A stretch of 37,993 nt of DNA from Candidatus Buchananbacteria bacterium (GCA_903863425.1 CAIPBY010000067.1:1-37993), one strand, 5' to 3'; shown: positions 9,262 to 18,183, counted from the first letter of the stretch. The notes: a model not told the origin generated them from the letters alone. Numbers and translations are program-made.

Positions 9262-10047
9262 ATGGAAATATCGATTATTATAAATAATTACAAGACGAGG
9301 GGACTACTTAAGCAATGCTTGAAGGGAATTTTTGCCTTTCCTCCGTCAGTGCCGTTTGAGGTGATTGTTGTGGATAATAATTCTGGTGACGGTTCAGTTG
9401 AATTGGTGAGAGAGAAATTTTCTCAAGTAAAATTAATTGATGCCAAAGAAAATTTGGGTCATCAGAAAGGTAATAATTTAGGCATAAGCAATTCAGCTGG
9501 CAAATATGTTTTGATTCTAAATACGGATATTGCCATACTGGATAATGTTTTTGATAAGATGTATAGGTATATGGAAGCCAATTCTAATGTGGCGCTTGTC
9601 GGGCCCAAACTCAAGAATCCTGATGGATCAGTGCAAATGTCTTGCATGCGATATCCTACAACTTTTATGCCAATATATAGGAGGACATTTTTGGGACGGA
9701 TTCCTTGGGCAAGAACCGCGATTAGCAGTTATTTGATGGAAGATTTTAATCATAATGAAATTAGGGAAGTGGATTGGATTTTGGGCTCTTGCGAGCTTGT
9801 TCGTCGGAGTGCGATCGATAAAGTTGGTGGAATGGATGAGGATTTTTTCATGTATTTCGGCGATGTGGCTTGGTGCCAGAAGTTTCATACGGCCGGATTT
9901 AAAATAATATATTTTCCCGAAGGAGACATTATTCATTATCACAAAAGAGAATCCGCTCAAGGCGGAATATTATCCAAGATTTTTTGGATTCACATCAGTG
10001 ATTGGATTAAATATTTAAAAAAATATCCACAAAAAAATGCTGTTTAA
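9262..10047 (+). CDS. family 2 glycosyltransferase
   Basis: A compact GT2 enzyme of 261 aa. Visible motifs are ISIIINNYKTRGLL at the N-terminus, VIVVDNNSGDGS, NLGHQKGNNLG, the metal site LNTDIAIL and the acceptor-side motif DEDFFMYFGDVAWCQK. The overall pattern resembles the preceding gene without the C-terminal extension, so the two may act in sequence on one glycan (inference). It lacks a membrane segment. It starts 3 bp after its neighbour, and its stop overlaps the start of the DUF4012 gene by 11 bp, pointing to coupled translation. The specific sugar cannot be read. Confidence 0.85.
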   Translation: MEISIIINNYKTRGLLKQCLKGIFAFPPSVPFEVIVVDNNSGDGSVELVREKFSQVKLIDAKENLGHQKGNNLGISNSAGKYVLILNTDIAILDNVFDKMYRYMEANSNVALVGPKLKNPDGSVQMSCMRYPTTFMPIYRRTFLGRIPWARTAISSYLMEDFNHNEIREVDWILGSCELVRRSAIDKVGGMDEDFFMYFGDVAWCQKFHTAGFKIIYFPEGDIIHYHKRESAQGGILSKIFWIHISDWIKYLKKYPQKNAV

Positions 10048-12034
10048 GAAAAAAACAAACATTCTTGAAAAAGAATACTCCGCTATGGTAAATCTCATAA
10101 GCCATAATGGGCGCAAGAAAAAAAATAAGACATTGTTTAAGTGGATTTTTAGCATTTTTCTTATTCTTTTTTTGGCTTTAATTATTATTATTGCTCCTGC
10201 TGGCATTGAAGGATATTTAATTTTGCAAAAAGCTAAAATTATTGAGGCTAGAGCTGGTAATATAATGCAGATGGTCAAAGAAAATAATTGGAATGGAGTA
10301 AGCTCTGGATTGTCTCAGACTAAGGATGATCTTAATTATATCCAAGCGCGTCTTCATCGCTTGGGGTTGGTTTCTTATGTGCCGCAGGTGGCTAAGAAAA
10401 TTAGCGTGGCTGATCATTTAATAACCGCTTCTTTAGATCTTTTGTCAGGCTACGGCGAGGCTCTAGGAGTAATGAATAGCATTAATGTGACTTCAAATAT
10501 CAATACTGTGGCCGTAGGTCTTAGCGGTTCTGGATCAAAGAGGGATATCTTAATGGCTATTAGCAAGAATAAAGATGCTTTTCAGAAGATGGCTGATTAT
10601 TTAAATAAGGCTAAGGCCGATTTGGCTGATATAAGCGCCGATGATATGTCAGGTAAATGGAGCTCCCAGTTTTCCCAATTGAATATTCTATTAAATGAGG
10701 CGATAGGCGATAGCCAGGAGGCATTACCGATTTTGGTGCATTCCCCGGAGCTTCTTGGCGCTGATAAAGAGAAAACATATTTGTTGGTATTTCAAAATAA
10801 TATGGAAATGAGGCCGACCGGAGGATTCATCGGCAGTTATGGCCTGGTCACGGTTAAGGATGGAGAAATTACCAATATGTTTACAGATGATGTTTATAAT
10901 TTGGATAAGTATTCCAAAGAGAAATTAAACGCCCCATCGCCGGCTCCTATAGCGGAATATTTGAAACAGAAATTTTGGTTTATGAGAGACGCTAACTGGT
11001 CGCCCGATTGGCCGACTTCGGCTAAGCAGATACTTTGGTTTTTTAATGCCGAGCGATCTATAGCCGGCTTGCCTCCGCAGAAAGTTGATGGTGTGATTGC
11101 CATTTCCCCGGATTTGATTTCCAATACGCTTGCCTTAGTTGGATCCATTGATATTAACGGCAATAAATTTGACAGCAATAATTTTGCTTTGAGTTTGGAA
11201 AAATTTGTTGAATCTGAGTACGTCGATCAAGGCATCACTATTAGCGATAGAAAATCTATTATGGGTCCGATAGCCAAAGTTATTTTTGAGAGGATACAAC
11301 AAATGCCACCTTCGGAGCTTCTCAGGCTTTGGACCGTACTTAAGAATGATATTGATTCTAAGCAGGTATTGGTATATATGATGGATAATGATTTGCAAAA
11401 TTATTTTATAGATCACAATTGGTCGGGAGCGGTCAGTCAAACCGATGGTGATTTCTTGATGTCGATTGATGCTAACTTGGCAGCCTTAAAGACTGATTCC
11501 GTCATGAAGAAATCAACTAAATATGAGGTGAATACGGATAGTAATGGCAATTTAACTGGCAAGGCTTCAATTATAATTCAGCACAATGGCAAATATATAA
11601 AGGATCTTATTTCTTTGTACCGTGATTATCTCAGGGTTTATATACCAGACGGATCAGCGATAAAGAAAGTATATATTATAAGCGAGGATGGCACGCAGAA
11701 TCTGCAGATTCCGGCGGATGTTGATATAGGAGAAGAGCTGGGCAAAGAATATGCTGGCATCTTTCTAACTGTAGAGCAAGGCAAGACCAAGACATTAGTT
11801 CTAGAGTATCAACTGCCGGAGAAAATTCAAAATGATTATAGAAATGGGGTGTATAAATTATTTGTTCAGAAGCAACCGGCGACTAGTGGACATTCCTTGT
11901 CGGTTGATTTAAACTTCAATAAGAATGTTATAGCCTATCAATTCGACTTGCCACCAGCTAAATTAAGAGGAGGAAATATTAATTGGCAGACAGATTTGGT
12001 TTTCGATAGGAGTTTTTCTCTTAAATTACAATAA
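10037..12034 (+). CDS. DUF4012 membrane-anchored protein
   Basis: A 665-residue protein with a basic N-terminal cytoplasmic tail, one strong membrane helix (about 35-58, IFLILFLALIIIIAPAG) and a long extracytoplasmic part. An early helical region (about 70-215) leads into the block LLVFQNNMEMRPTGGFIGSYG, the signature I associate with DUF4012. That family is frequent in Patescibacteria and Actinobacteria near polysaccharide genes, and its function is undetermined. Here it follows three glycosyltransferases with an 11-bp overlap and precedes mreB by 5 bp, so a role in surface glycan attachment or assembly guided by the cytoskeleton is plausible inference. ATG at 10037 leaves the membrane anchor intact. 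Confidence 0.85.
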   Translation: MLFKKKTNILEKEYSAMVNLISHNGRKKKNKTLFKWIFSIFLILFLALIIIIAPAGIEGYLILQKAKIIEARAGNIMQMVKENNWNGVSSGLSQTKDDLNYIQARLHRLGLVSYVPQVAKKISVADHLITASLDLLSGYGEALGVMNSINVTSNINTVAVGLSGSGSKRDILMAISKNKDAFQKMADYLNKAKADLADISADDMSGKWSSQFSQLNILLNEAIGDSQEALPILVHSPELLGADKEKTYLLVFQNNMEMRPTGGFIGSYGLVTVKDGEITNMFTDDVYNLDKYSKEKLNAPSPAPIAEYLKQKFWFMRDANWSPDWPTSAKQILWFFNAERSIAGLPPQKVDGVIAISPDLISNTLALVGSIDINGNKFDSNNFALSLEKFVESEYVDQGITISDRKSIMGPIAKVIFERIQQMPPSELLRLWTVLKNDIDSKQVLVYMMDNDLQNYFIDHNWSGAVSQTDGDFLMSIDANLAALKTDSVMKKSTKYEVNTDSNGNLTGKASIIIQHNGKYIKDLISLYRDYLRVYIPDGSAIKKVYIISEDGTQNLQIPADVDIGEELGKEYAGIFLTVEQGKTKTLVLEYQLPEKIQNDYRNGVYKLFVQKQPATSGHSLSVDLNFNKNVIAYQFDLPPAKLRGGNINWQTDLVFDRSFSLKLQ

Positions 12035-12039
12035 ATATC

Positions 12040-13047
12040 ATGTTAATAAGAAAAATAGGTATTGATCTGGGAACAACTAATGTCCTGGTGCATTTGCCTA
12101 AAAGAGGCATAGTTATAAATGAGCCATCAGTAGTGGCTATTTCTAATTTTGATAAGAAAATCATCGCCGTCGGAGCGGAAGCCAAAGAAATGTTGGGCCG
12201 AACTCCTGATACCATTATTGCGCAAAAGCCACTTAAGGATGGTGTGATTGCTGATTATAAAACAACTGAGGCGATGTTAAGGTATTTTATCAATAAGGCT
12301 CTGGGTGGTGTCAGGCTTTTTCGTCCCGAGGTCATGGTGGCAGTGCCCGCGGGCATTACTTCGACAGAGCGAAGAGCCGTGGTGGATGCTACTATCGCGG
12401 CCGGAGCTAAAGCCGCTTATATTATTAAAGAGCCTATTGTGGCAGCCATAGGAGCCAATATCCCCATTGGTTCGGCTTCAGGCCATATGATCATTGATAT
12501 CGGCGGAGGCACATCAGAGATTGCAGTTATTTCCCTTGGCGGAATTGTCAGTTCTACCTCAGTACGAATTGGAGGTAATAAATTTGATTTGGCTATCACT
12601 GAATATATTAGGAAAAAATATAATTTAGCTATTGGAGAAAGGACAGCCGAAGAAATCAAGATTAACATCGGTTCGGCTATGTATCTTAATGACCGTCTGT
12701 ATATGGATGTCAGGGGCAGGGATATGATTGCCGGACTTCCGCGTATTGTTACTATTTCTTCGGATGACATTACTGATGCCATTCAGGCTGAGTTGGAAGG
12801 AATTGTCTCGGCCACTAAGACCGTGCTTCATAATACTCCGCCGGAGTTATCCGCGGATGTAATTGATAAGGGGATTGTGATGTCTGGCGGATCAAGCTTG
12901 CTACGTAACATTGATAAGTTAATTACTCAGACTACGGGCATCTCGGCTTATGTGGCCGAAGATGCGCTGTATTGCGTAGCCAAGGGGACTGGCATTGCTT
13001 TGGAGAATTTAGAGAGTTATAAGCGCTCAATATTGGCTACCAAATAA
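12040..13047 (+). CDS. mreB: rod-shape protein MreB, canonical copy
   Basis: A 335-residue actin-fold ATPase that polymerises on the inner membrane and positions wall synthesis. Canonical phosphate and adenosine motifs are all present: [11 protein letters not shown] (phosphate 1), IKEPIVAAIG with the catalytic Glu, IIDIGGGTSEIAV (phosphate 2) and GIVMSGGSSLLRN (adenosine). The typical R-G-R-D-MIAGLPR segment is also there. It is separated from the mreCD-mrdA operon and sits in a glycosyltransferase block, 5 bp behind the DUF4012 gene and 9 bp ahead of a GT4 gene. A second, more diverged MreB lies at 20077. Mbl-like or other naming cannot be settled by eye. Confidence 0.93.
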   Translation: MLIRKIGIDLGTTNVLVHLPKRGIVINEPSVVAISNFDKKIIAVGAEAKEMLGRTPDTIIAQKPLKDGVIADYKTTEAMLRYFINKALGGVRLFRPEVMVAVPAGITSTERRAVVDATIAAGAKAAYIIKEPIVAAIGANIPIGSASGHMIIDIGGGTSEIAVISLGGIVSSTSVRIGGNKFDLAITEYIRKKYNLAIGERTAEEIKINIGSAMYLNDRLYMDVRGRDMIAGLPRIVTISSDDITDAIQAELEGIVSATKTVLHNTPPELSADVIDKGIVMSGGSSLLRNIDKLITQTTGISAYVAEDALYCVAKGTGIALENLESYKRSILATK

Positions 13048-13056
13048 TTTGTATTT

Positions 13057-14169
13057 ATGACCATAGGCATAGATGCCTCACGTGCCAACAAGGATTTCAA
13101 GACTGGCACGGAGTGGTATTCATATTACATCATCGAGGAACTCAAAAAAATAACACCTGTCAATACTCAGGTGATTTTGTATACCAATGAAAAGTTGAAA
13201 GGCGGATTAGAGAAAATGCCGAATGAAAAGTGGCAGGAAAAAGATTTGAAATGGCCACCGAAATATCTCTGGACACAGATTAGGCTATGGTGGGAGTTAT
13301 TTATCAACCCGCCGGATTATTTTTTTGTTCCCGCTCACACCATTCCCTTTCTTCCGCTTCGCAAGAAGACGAAAGTCTTGGTGACTGTCCATGATGTAGG
13401 ATTCAAGAGATCACCGGAATTGTACAAAAAAATTCAGGTTTTGTATCACGACTCTACTATGCGACGCATTAAACAGAGAGCGGATGTTATTATTACTGAC
13501 TCTGAATTTTCTAAAAATGAAATAGTGGAATTATATAATATTAATCCCGAGAGAATAAAAGTGATTTATTTGGGATATGACAAGGAAAAATTTAGAAAGA
13601 TAGATGATGTGGATAAATTAGTTTTGGATAAATACAAGATTACTAGGCCATATATTTTATATATCGGCCGGATAGAGAAAAAGAAAAATGTGGCCAACAT
13701 GATCCATTCCTTGGCATTAGTTAAGGACAAGCATCCAGATTTGAGATTGGTTCTCGCTGGTGGAAGCGGGTTTGATTTTGAGGCTGTCAAACAAATTATT
13801 ACTGATTTGAAATTAGAAAATGAAATAATTATTCCAGGCTATATCGACGAAACTGATTTGCCGCAGGTCATCGCTTCAGCAGAAGTATTTCTTTTTCCAA
13901 CTTTGTATGAAGGATTCGGCCTGCCAATTTTGCAAGCCATGGCTTGCGAGACGCCGGTAGTAACTTCAGATATGGATCCTCATCGTGAAGTGGCCGGAGG
14001 CGCAACGCTTTTAACTGATCCTAAAGATGCTCAGGCGATTGCTGATTCTATTAATTCTATTCTAGAGAATGATTCTTTGCGACAAAAATTAGTTCAAAAA
14101 GGAATTGCCAGGGTAAAAGATTTTTCTTGGACCAAAACGGCGGAAAGTATTTTGGCGATTATGAAATAG
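13057..14169 (+). CDS. family 4 glycosyltransferase (GT-B fold)
   Basis: A 370-aa GT-B glycosyltransferase, probably mannosyl- or glucosyl-transferase-like. The N-terminal half begins with TIGIDASRANK and includes VHDVGFKR. The donor-binding half has YIGRIEKKKN, LVLAGGSGFD, IIPGYIDETDLP, FPTLYEGFGLPILQAMA and TPVVTSDMDPHREVAGG. In the family the EGFGLPxxEAMA block carries an EX7E motif; here the second Glu is Gln, a substitution that occurs in some GT4 enzymes but is worth noting. It has no membrane helix and is presumably a cytoplasmic enzyme using a nucleotide-sugar donor. It is the last gene of the glycan block, followed by 45 bp containing a promoter-like sequence. Confidence 0.88.
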   Translation: MTIGIDASRANKDFKTGTEWYSYYIIEELKKITPVNTQVILYTNEKLKGGLEKMPNEKWQEKDLKWPPKYLWTQIRLWWELFINPPDYFFVPAHTIPFLPLRKKTKVLVTVHDVGFKRSPELYKKIQVLYHDSTMRRIKQRADVIITDSEFSKNEIVELYNINPERIKVIYLGYDKEKFRKIDDVDKLVLDKYKITRPYILYIGRIEKKKNVANMIHSLALVKDKHPDLRLVLAGGSGFDFEAVKQIITDLKLENEIIIPGYIDETDLPQVIASAEVFLFPTLYEGFGLPILQAMACETPVVTSDMDPHREVAGGATLLTDPKDAQAIADSINSILENDSLRQKLVQKGIARVKDFSWTKTAESILAIMK

Positions 14170-14182
14170 TTAACGAGTTGCT

Positions 14183-14212
14183 TTGACGACTTATTCTATG
14201 TTATTATATAAA
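14183..14212 (+). promoter_or_regulatory. possible sigma-70-type promoter for holB
   Basis: TTGACG (14183-14188) and TATAAA (14207-14212) are separated by 18 bp; an overlapping TTATAT is an alternative -10. The start codon of holB follows only 2 bp later, so the transcript would be leaderless or nearly so. Position in a 45-bp gap between a glycan gene and a replication gene fits a new transcription unit. Confidence 0.45.
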
Positions 14213-14214
14213 CA

Positions 14215-15246
14215 ATGAAGGCAGATTCGTATAATTTAAATTGGGATGTTTGCGGTCAGAAAAGGGCCACTAGGTTTCTGCAATCAGCCATCCAAAATAA
14301 AATGCTTAGCCATGCCTATTTATTTTATGGTTCCCAAGGAGTAGGCAAATATACATTAGCCAAGGAATTTGCCAAAACAATCATGTGTGTCGCAACAAGC
14401 GGTGAAAAGCCGTGTGGCAAATGCTTTTCTTGCAAGCAGATGAATCACGGTAGCCATCTGGATTTTTTTATCATAGAGAGAATGGCGGATGAGAAAAAAG
14501 GCAAGCTGAAAAAAGAGATAGTAATTGATCAAATTAGGGATTTGAAATCTAGGTTACAGCAAGGGACACTGCTTAATAGTTATAAGGTGGCGATTATTCC
14601 CGAGGCGCAATATTTAAATGGGTCGTCGTTCAGTGGAATGTTGAAAATTCTAGAAGAGCCGGCTCCCAAAAATATTATTATTTTAATAACGGATGATATT
14701 AGTAGGATGCCTCGAACCATCATTTCTCGTTGTCAGACCATAAAATTCGGTTCCGTAGCTTCTTCTGAGATAGAGGAATATCTGATCGGTAAAAATTTCA
14801 ATCAAGAAGAGTCGAAGCTTCTTTCCAAAATAGCTTGCGGCCGTCCAGGCAAGGCACTCGGTTTGGCTTATAATCATGATAGGCGCGAGAAATATTTTTC
14901 CGGCATTAATTTATTCTTTGAAATTTTACGAGTGAATTTACATTCTAGATTTAATTTGATAAATAATTTTATGGATTTTGAATCGGGAGATGCCGGCGAT
15001 AAATCTAGAGCCGGCAGTCTGCTGGAAGATTGGCAATCCATAGTGAGAGACATAATTTTGTTTCAGAATAATTCAGAGGAGTTAATTTCCAATTTTCAAA
15101 ATATTTCTCAGATAGAGCAGGCTGGATCAGTAATTTCTCCATCAAAATTAGAAAATTTTTTATATGGCATAGACCAAGCCAAACGATATCTTGGCCTCAA
15201 CATTAATCATAAATTAATTATAGAAAACTTAATTATAAGATTATGA
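14215..15246 (+). CDS. holB: DNA polymerase III clamp-loader subunit delta'
   Basis: A clamp-loader AAA+ protein of 343 aa. It opens with WDVCGQKRATRFLQSAI and SHAYLFYGSQGVGKYT, an intact Walker A (about 39-47). Four zinc-type Cys follow in TIMC and CGKCFSCK (about 59-73). KILEEPAP and the SRCQTIKF arginine-finger motif (SRC) complete the delta' signature. Delta' of E. coli has lost nucleotide binding, whereas this copy keeps the P-loop, as in several Gram-positive proteins. A single-ORF DnaX-like reading is unlikely because the C-terminal collar region is short and DnaX-specific domains are missing. Its stop overlaps the next start by 4 bp (ATGA). Confidence 0.9.
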   Translation: MKADSYNLNWDVCGQKRATRFLQSAIQNKMLSHAYLFYGSQGVGKYTLAKEFAKTIMCVATSGEKPCGKCFSCKQMNHGSHLDFFIIERMADEKKGKLKKEIVIDQIRDLKSRLQQGTLLNSYKVAIIPEAQYLNGSSFSGMLKILEEPAPKNIIILITDDISRMPRTIISRCQTIKFGSVASSEIEEYLIGKNFNQEESKLLSKIACGRPGKALGLAYNHDRREKYFSGINLFFEILRVNLHSRFNLINNFMDFESGDAGDKSRAGSLLEDWQSIVRDIILFQNNSEELISNFQNISQIEQAGSVISPSKLENFLYGIDQAKRYLGLNINHKLIIENLIIRL

Positions 15247-16322
15247 ACAAAAAAAATTATTTCAGAATTATTTTGGGCCTGGTTCTAGCAGTCTTGGCTT
15301 CCGGTTGCGCGGTAAATATAGGAACGGCTCCAACCGCCACCGTCATTGATGGCGGAATATGGAGAAGCGGTGACGCCGGAAAAACTTGGTCTCAGGACAT
15401 TGCTATACCTACGACTAATGGCAAAATAGCCACTATTGGCAATATTGATGTGAGAAAAATAATTTTTGATCCTAGTGATCCTAATGCCATTTATCTGACT
15501 ACGGAGAATAATGGGATAGTTTATAGCTACGATGGCGGTAGCAGCTGGCAACAATTTAAGAGGCTTAGCAGTGGCATGATTTATGCTGTTGCCATTGATC
15601 CGAAAAATAAATGTGTACTGTATAGTTTGGCGGGAAATAAGCTATATAAGTCATTGGATTGCGGACGAACTTGGGATACTCCATATAATCACCAAAATCC
15701 AGGAGTTGTCTTGACGGATCTAGTGATTGATTTCAGCAATACATCGGTTTTGTATGTGGTTGATGGAGCGGGAGAAATTATAAAAAGTACTAACGGCGGG
15801 GTATCTTGGGATACGATTTTCAGGGAGAGAAACGGTTCTTTGTTTTCTGATATTATAATGGATCCAGCGAACAGTAAAATTATCTATGCCACGACCTTAT
15901 CTAATGGTATTTACAAGACGATTGATGGTGGTGTTACTTGGAGTTCTTTGAATGAAGGATTAAGCCATTATTCTGGAAGTTTGACATATAGGAAGTTAAT
16001 AATAGACAGAGCAACTCCCGGAGCATTGATTTTGGTCTCACAATTCGGAATACTAAGATCCAGCGATGGCGGAAGTACTTGGAGTCCTCTTGGTCTTCTG
16101 CCTGCGCCAGGCACTATAACCTTGTATTCAGCCGCTGTAAATCCCAAAAATAGCCAAGAAATTTATTACACCACAGCTACGACATTAGTAAAGACAACAG
16201 ACGGTGGCAATACTTGGTCATCACGGGCCTTGCCTTTTTCGCGAATTCCCAATACTATGGCCATAAACCCAGCTAACTCAAATATCATATATATTGGAAC
16301 AAAGCTTCCACCTAAGAAATAA
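15243..16322 (+). CDS. lipoprotein with BNR/Asp-box beta-propeller
   Basis: A secreted lipoprotein of 359 aa. The signal peptide MNKKNYFRIILGLVLAVLASGC ends in a lipobox, with Cys22 as the lipidation site. The mature part carries seven Asp-box repeats of the form S/T-x-D/N-x-G-x-S/T-W: SGDAGKTW, SYDGGSSW, SLDCGRTW, STNGGVSW, TIDGGVTW, SSDGGSTW and TTDGGNTW. These repeats with intervening DPxNxxxIY strands indicate a sortilin/VPS10- or YCF48-like beta-propeller. Such domains bind proteins or glycans and occur in sialidases and photosystem assembly factors; no catalytic residues of a sialidase are evident. A binding or assembly role at the outer face of the membrane is inferred. Translation is probably coupled to holB through the 4-bp overlap. 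Confidence 0.85.
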   Translation: MNKKNYFRIILGLVLAVLASGCAVNIGTAPTATVIDGGIWRSGDAGKTWSQDIAIPTTNGKIATIGNIDVRKIIFDPSDPNAIYLTTENNGIVYSYDGGSSWQQFKRLSSGMIYAVAIDPKNKCVLYSLAGNKLYKSLDCGRTWDTPYNHQNPGVVLTDLVIDFSNTSVLYVVDGAGEIIKSTNGGVSWDTIFRERNGSLFSDIIMDPANSKIIYATTLSNGIYKTIDGGVTWSSLNEGLSHYSGSLTYRKLIIDRATPGALILVSQFGILRSSDGGSTWSPLGLLPAPGTITLYSAAVNPKNSQEIYYTTATTLVKTTDGGNTWSSRALPFSRIPNTMAINPANSNIIYIGTKLPPKK

Positions 16323-16331
16323 TTGATAAAT

Positions 16332-16883
16332 ATGAACATTATTGAAAATCATAATTCAGAATTCAATTCTGCAATAGAGCATTTCAAGCAGGATATCGCT
16401 ACACTCAAAACCGGCAGAGCTAATCCGGCTATTTTCGATTCTTTGCGGGTTGAGGCGTATGGAACACTTAATCCTATAAACGCCATCGCCTCTGTCTCTG
16501 TGCCCGAGGCCAGAAGTATAATTATCGTTCCTTGGGATAAGAATTTACTCAAAGATATTGAGAAGGCGATTAGGGATTCTGATCTGGGGCTGAATCCATC
16601 AAATGAAGGTGATAAAATTAGAATTTCTATTCCGCAAATGACCGAAGAGTCCAGAAAAGAAATTGTCAAGCATTTAAATCAGAAAGCGGAGCAAGCCCGA
16701 ATTTCCATTCGTATGTTAAGAGATAGAATAAAAGAGGAAATTTCTGAAGCGGAAAAAAACAAGGAATTCGGAGAAGACGAGAAATATTCTTTGATGGAAG
16801 ATTTAGATAAGAAGACCGGAGAACTGAATGACTCGATCAAGGAAATAGTCGGACAGAAAGAGGTAGAAATAATGACTATATAA
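16332..16883 (+). CDS. frr: ribosome recycling factor
   Basis: Ribosome recycling factor splits the post-termination ribosome together with EF-G. The 183-aa length is standard. Motifs include LKTGRANPAIFDSLRVEAYG, PEARSIIIVPWDKNLLKDIEKAI, DLGLNPSNEGDKIRISIPQMTEESRKE and a C-terminal helical bundle rich in Glu/Lys. The ORF track begins at a TTG (16323) immediately after the previous stop. I prefer ATG at 16332, since it gives the normal N-terminus (MNIIENHN) and matches the ATG use of the neighbours. No SD is present. It is 4 bp ahead of rseP, a neighbourhood often seen in bacteria (frr near rseP and proS). Confidence 0.96.
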   Translation: MNIIENHNSEFNSAIEHFKQDIATLKTGRANPAIFDSLRVEAYGTLNPINAIASVSVPEARSIIIVPWDKNLLKDIEKAIRDSDLGLNPSNEGDKIRISIPQMTEESRKEIVKHLNQKAEQARISIRMLRDRIKEEISEAEKNKEFGEDEKYSLMEDLDKKTGELNDSIKEIVGQKEVEIMTI

Positions 16884-16887
16884 ATTA

Positions 16888-18183
16888 ATGATTATTACTA
16901 TAATAATATTTGCTGTAATACTTTCTTTGCTAGTGTTTGTGCACGAACTGGGTCATTTTGTGACGGCTCGAAAATTCGGCGTAGGCGTGGAAGAATTTGG
17001 TTTTGGTTTGCCACCTAGAATTATTGGATTGCAGATTTTTCGCAAGAAAAAGATGGCGCGTATTATTACAGAAGAGAAGAAAACAGAGATTTCAATCTCG
17101 GAGATGGATGACGGTACAATAGAAGCCAAGGAAATAACCAGTGATGAAATCAAAGAAGTTGACAAAGTAGTAGTTATAGACAAAAAATGGCGTTGGGTTG
17201 GCGGCAAATATAAATCTGTTGATGGCGAACCGGTTATCTATTCTCTTAATTGGATTCCTATAGGAGGCTTTGTCAAAATTAAAGGCGAAGAAGGTGGGGA
17301 TGGCGCTGATCCGACTTCTTTTGTGGGTAAGCCAATCTGGAAAAGATGTATCATCTTGGCAGCCGGAGTCATTATGAATGTGCTTCTCTGCATGGTTTTA
17401 CTTTCTATCGGATTTGGAATTGGCATGCCGGCGAGTGTTGATGGCCAGCCCAAAGGCGCTATAGTTACTAATGGCAAAATACAAATTATAGAGGTTCTTG
17501 ATTCTAGTTCAGCGAAGTTGGCAGGACTCAAGGCTGGCGATGTCATAGCTTCCGTTGATGGACGCAGTATTGCCAGTGTAAATAATTTACGTAATTATTT
17601 CGCCAACAAAGAAGGCCAGACTGTTAATATTAGTATTATCCGTCAAGGCCAGGAAATTAAGAGTAATGTAAAAGTAGAAAAGCAAAAGGATTATGTCGGC
17701 ATAGGTGTGGGACTGGCAGAGACAGCCACAGTCAGATATCCTTGGTATCTGGCGATTTGGATGGGTATTAAGACAACATGTATTTGGATTCGTGCTATTG
17801 TGGTTGCTTTTGTCTCTATAATTAGGAATTTGATAATTAGAGCACCGATAGGAGTGGAATTGGCTGGTCCAGTGGGTATCGCTGTGATGACGGGCCAAGC
17901 CGCCAAGATGGGGATTGCTTATGTCTTGCAATTCGCTGCTTTACTTTCTATAAATTTAGCCATAATTAATATTTTGCCGTTTCCGGCTCTCGATGGCGGA
18001 CGCATATTATTTTTGGTTATTGAGAAGGTCAGGAGAAGGGCGGTTAAGCAGGAATTGGAGAATTTAGTCCATAATATCGGCTTTATTCTGCTTATGATTT
18101 TGGTTCTTGCGGTCACTTACAAAGATGTGGTAAGATATGGCGGACAGATACTGGGAGCCTTAAAAAAAGTCATAGGAGCGTAA
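16888..18183 (+). CDS. rseP: site-2 intramembrane zinc metalloprotease
   Basis: A membrane protease of the RseP/S2P family that cleaves transmembrane substrates such as anti-sigma factors and signal-peptide remnants. The zinc motif HELGH (residues 19-23) lies in the first helix and the third ligand in NILPFPALDGGRI near the C-terminus. A PDZ domain with the block AKLAGLKAGDVIASVDG lies between, with membrane helices on both sides. At 431 aa it is typical, but it carries a charged insertion of about 50 residues (roughly 52-100, KKTEISISEMDDGTIEAKE) before the SLNWIPIGGFVKIKGE re-entrant segment. The insertion is cytoplasmic by topology and lineage-specific as far as I can judge. It sits between frr and a small unknown gene. 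Confidence 0.94.
   Translation: MIITIIIFAVILSLLVFVHELGHFVTARKFGVGVEEFGFGLPPRIIGLQIFRKKKMARIITEEKKTEISISEMDDGTIEAKEITSDEIKEVDKVVVIDKKWRWVGGKYKSVDGEPVIYSLNWIPIGGFVKIKGEEGGDGADPTSFVGKPIWKRCIILAAGVIMNVLLCMVLLSIGFGIGMPASVDGQPKGAIVTNGKIQIIEVLDSSSAKLAGLKAGDVIASVDGRSIASVNNLRNYFANKEGQTVNISIIRQGQEIKSNVKVEKQKDYVGIGVGLAETATVRYPWYLAIWMGIKTTCIWIRAIVVAFVSIIRNLIIRAPIGVELAGPVGIAVMTGQAAKMGIAYVLQFAALLSINLAIINILPFPALDGGRILFLVIEKVRRRAVKQELENLVHNIGFILLMILVLAVTYKDVVRYGGQILGALKKVIGA
18174..18178 (+). promoter_or_regulatory. Shine-Dalgarno sequence, rare in this window
   Basis: AGGAG ends 7 nt before the ATG at 18186. It is one of the few well-placed ribosome-binding sites among the plus-strand genes and supports that start codon. 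Confidence 0.5.

Noticed and set aside
9369-9377. DnaA box TGTGGATAA inside the third GT2 gene (and 13608-13616 in the GT4 gene)
   Set aside because: Both are explained by conserved codons (VVDNN and DVDK) in coding sequence and show no clustering.
16323-16331. TTG start of frr
   Set aside because: ATG at 16332 yields the family N-terminus, and almost all neighbours use ATG.
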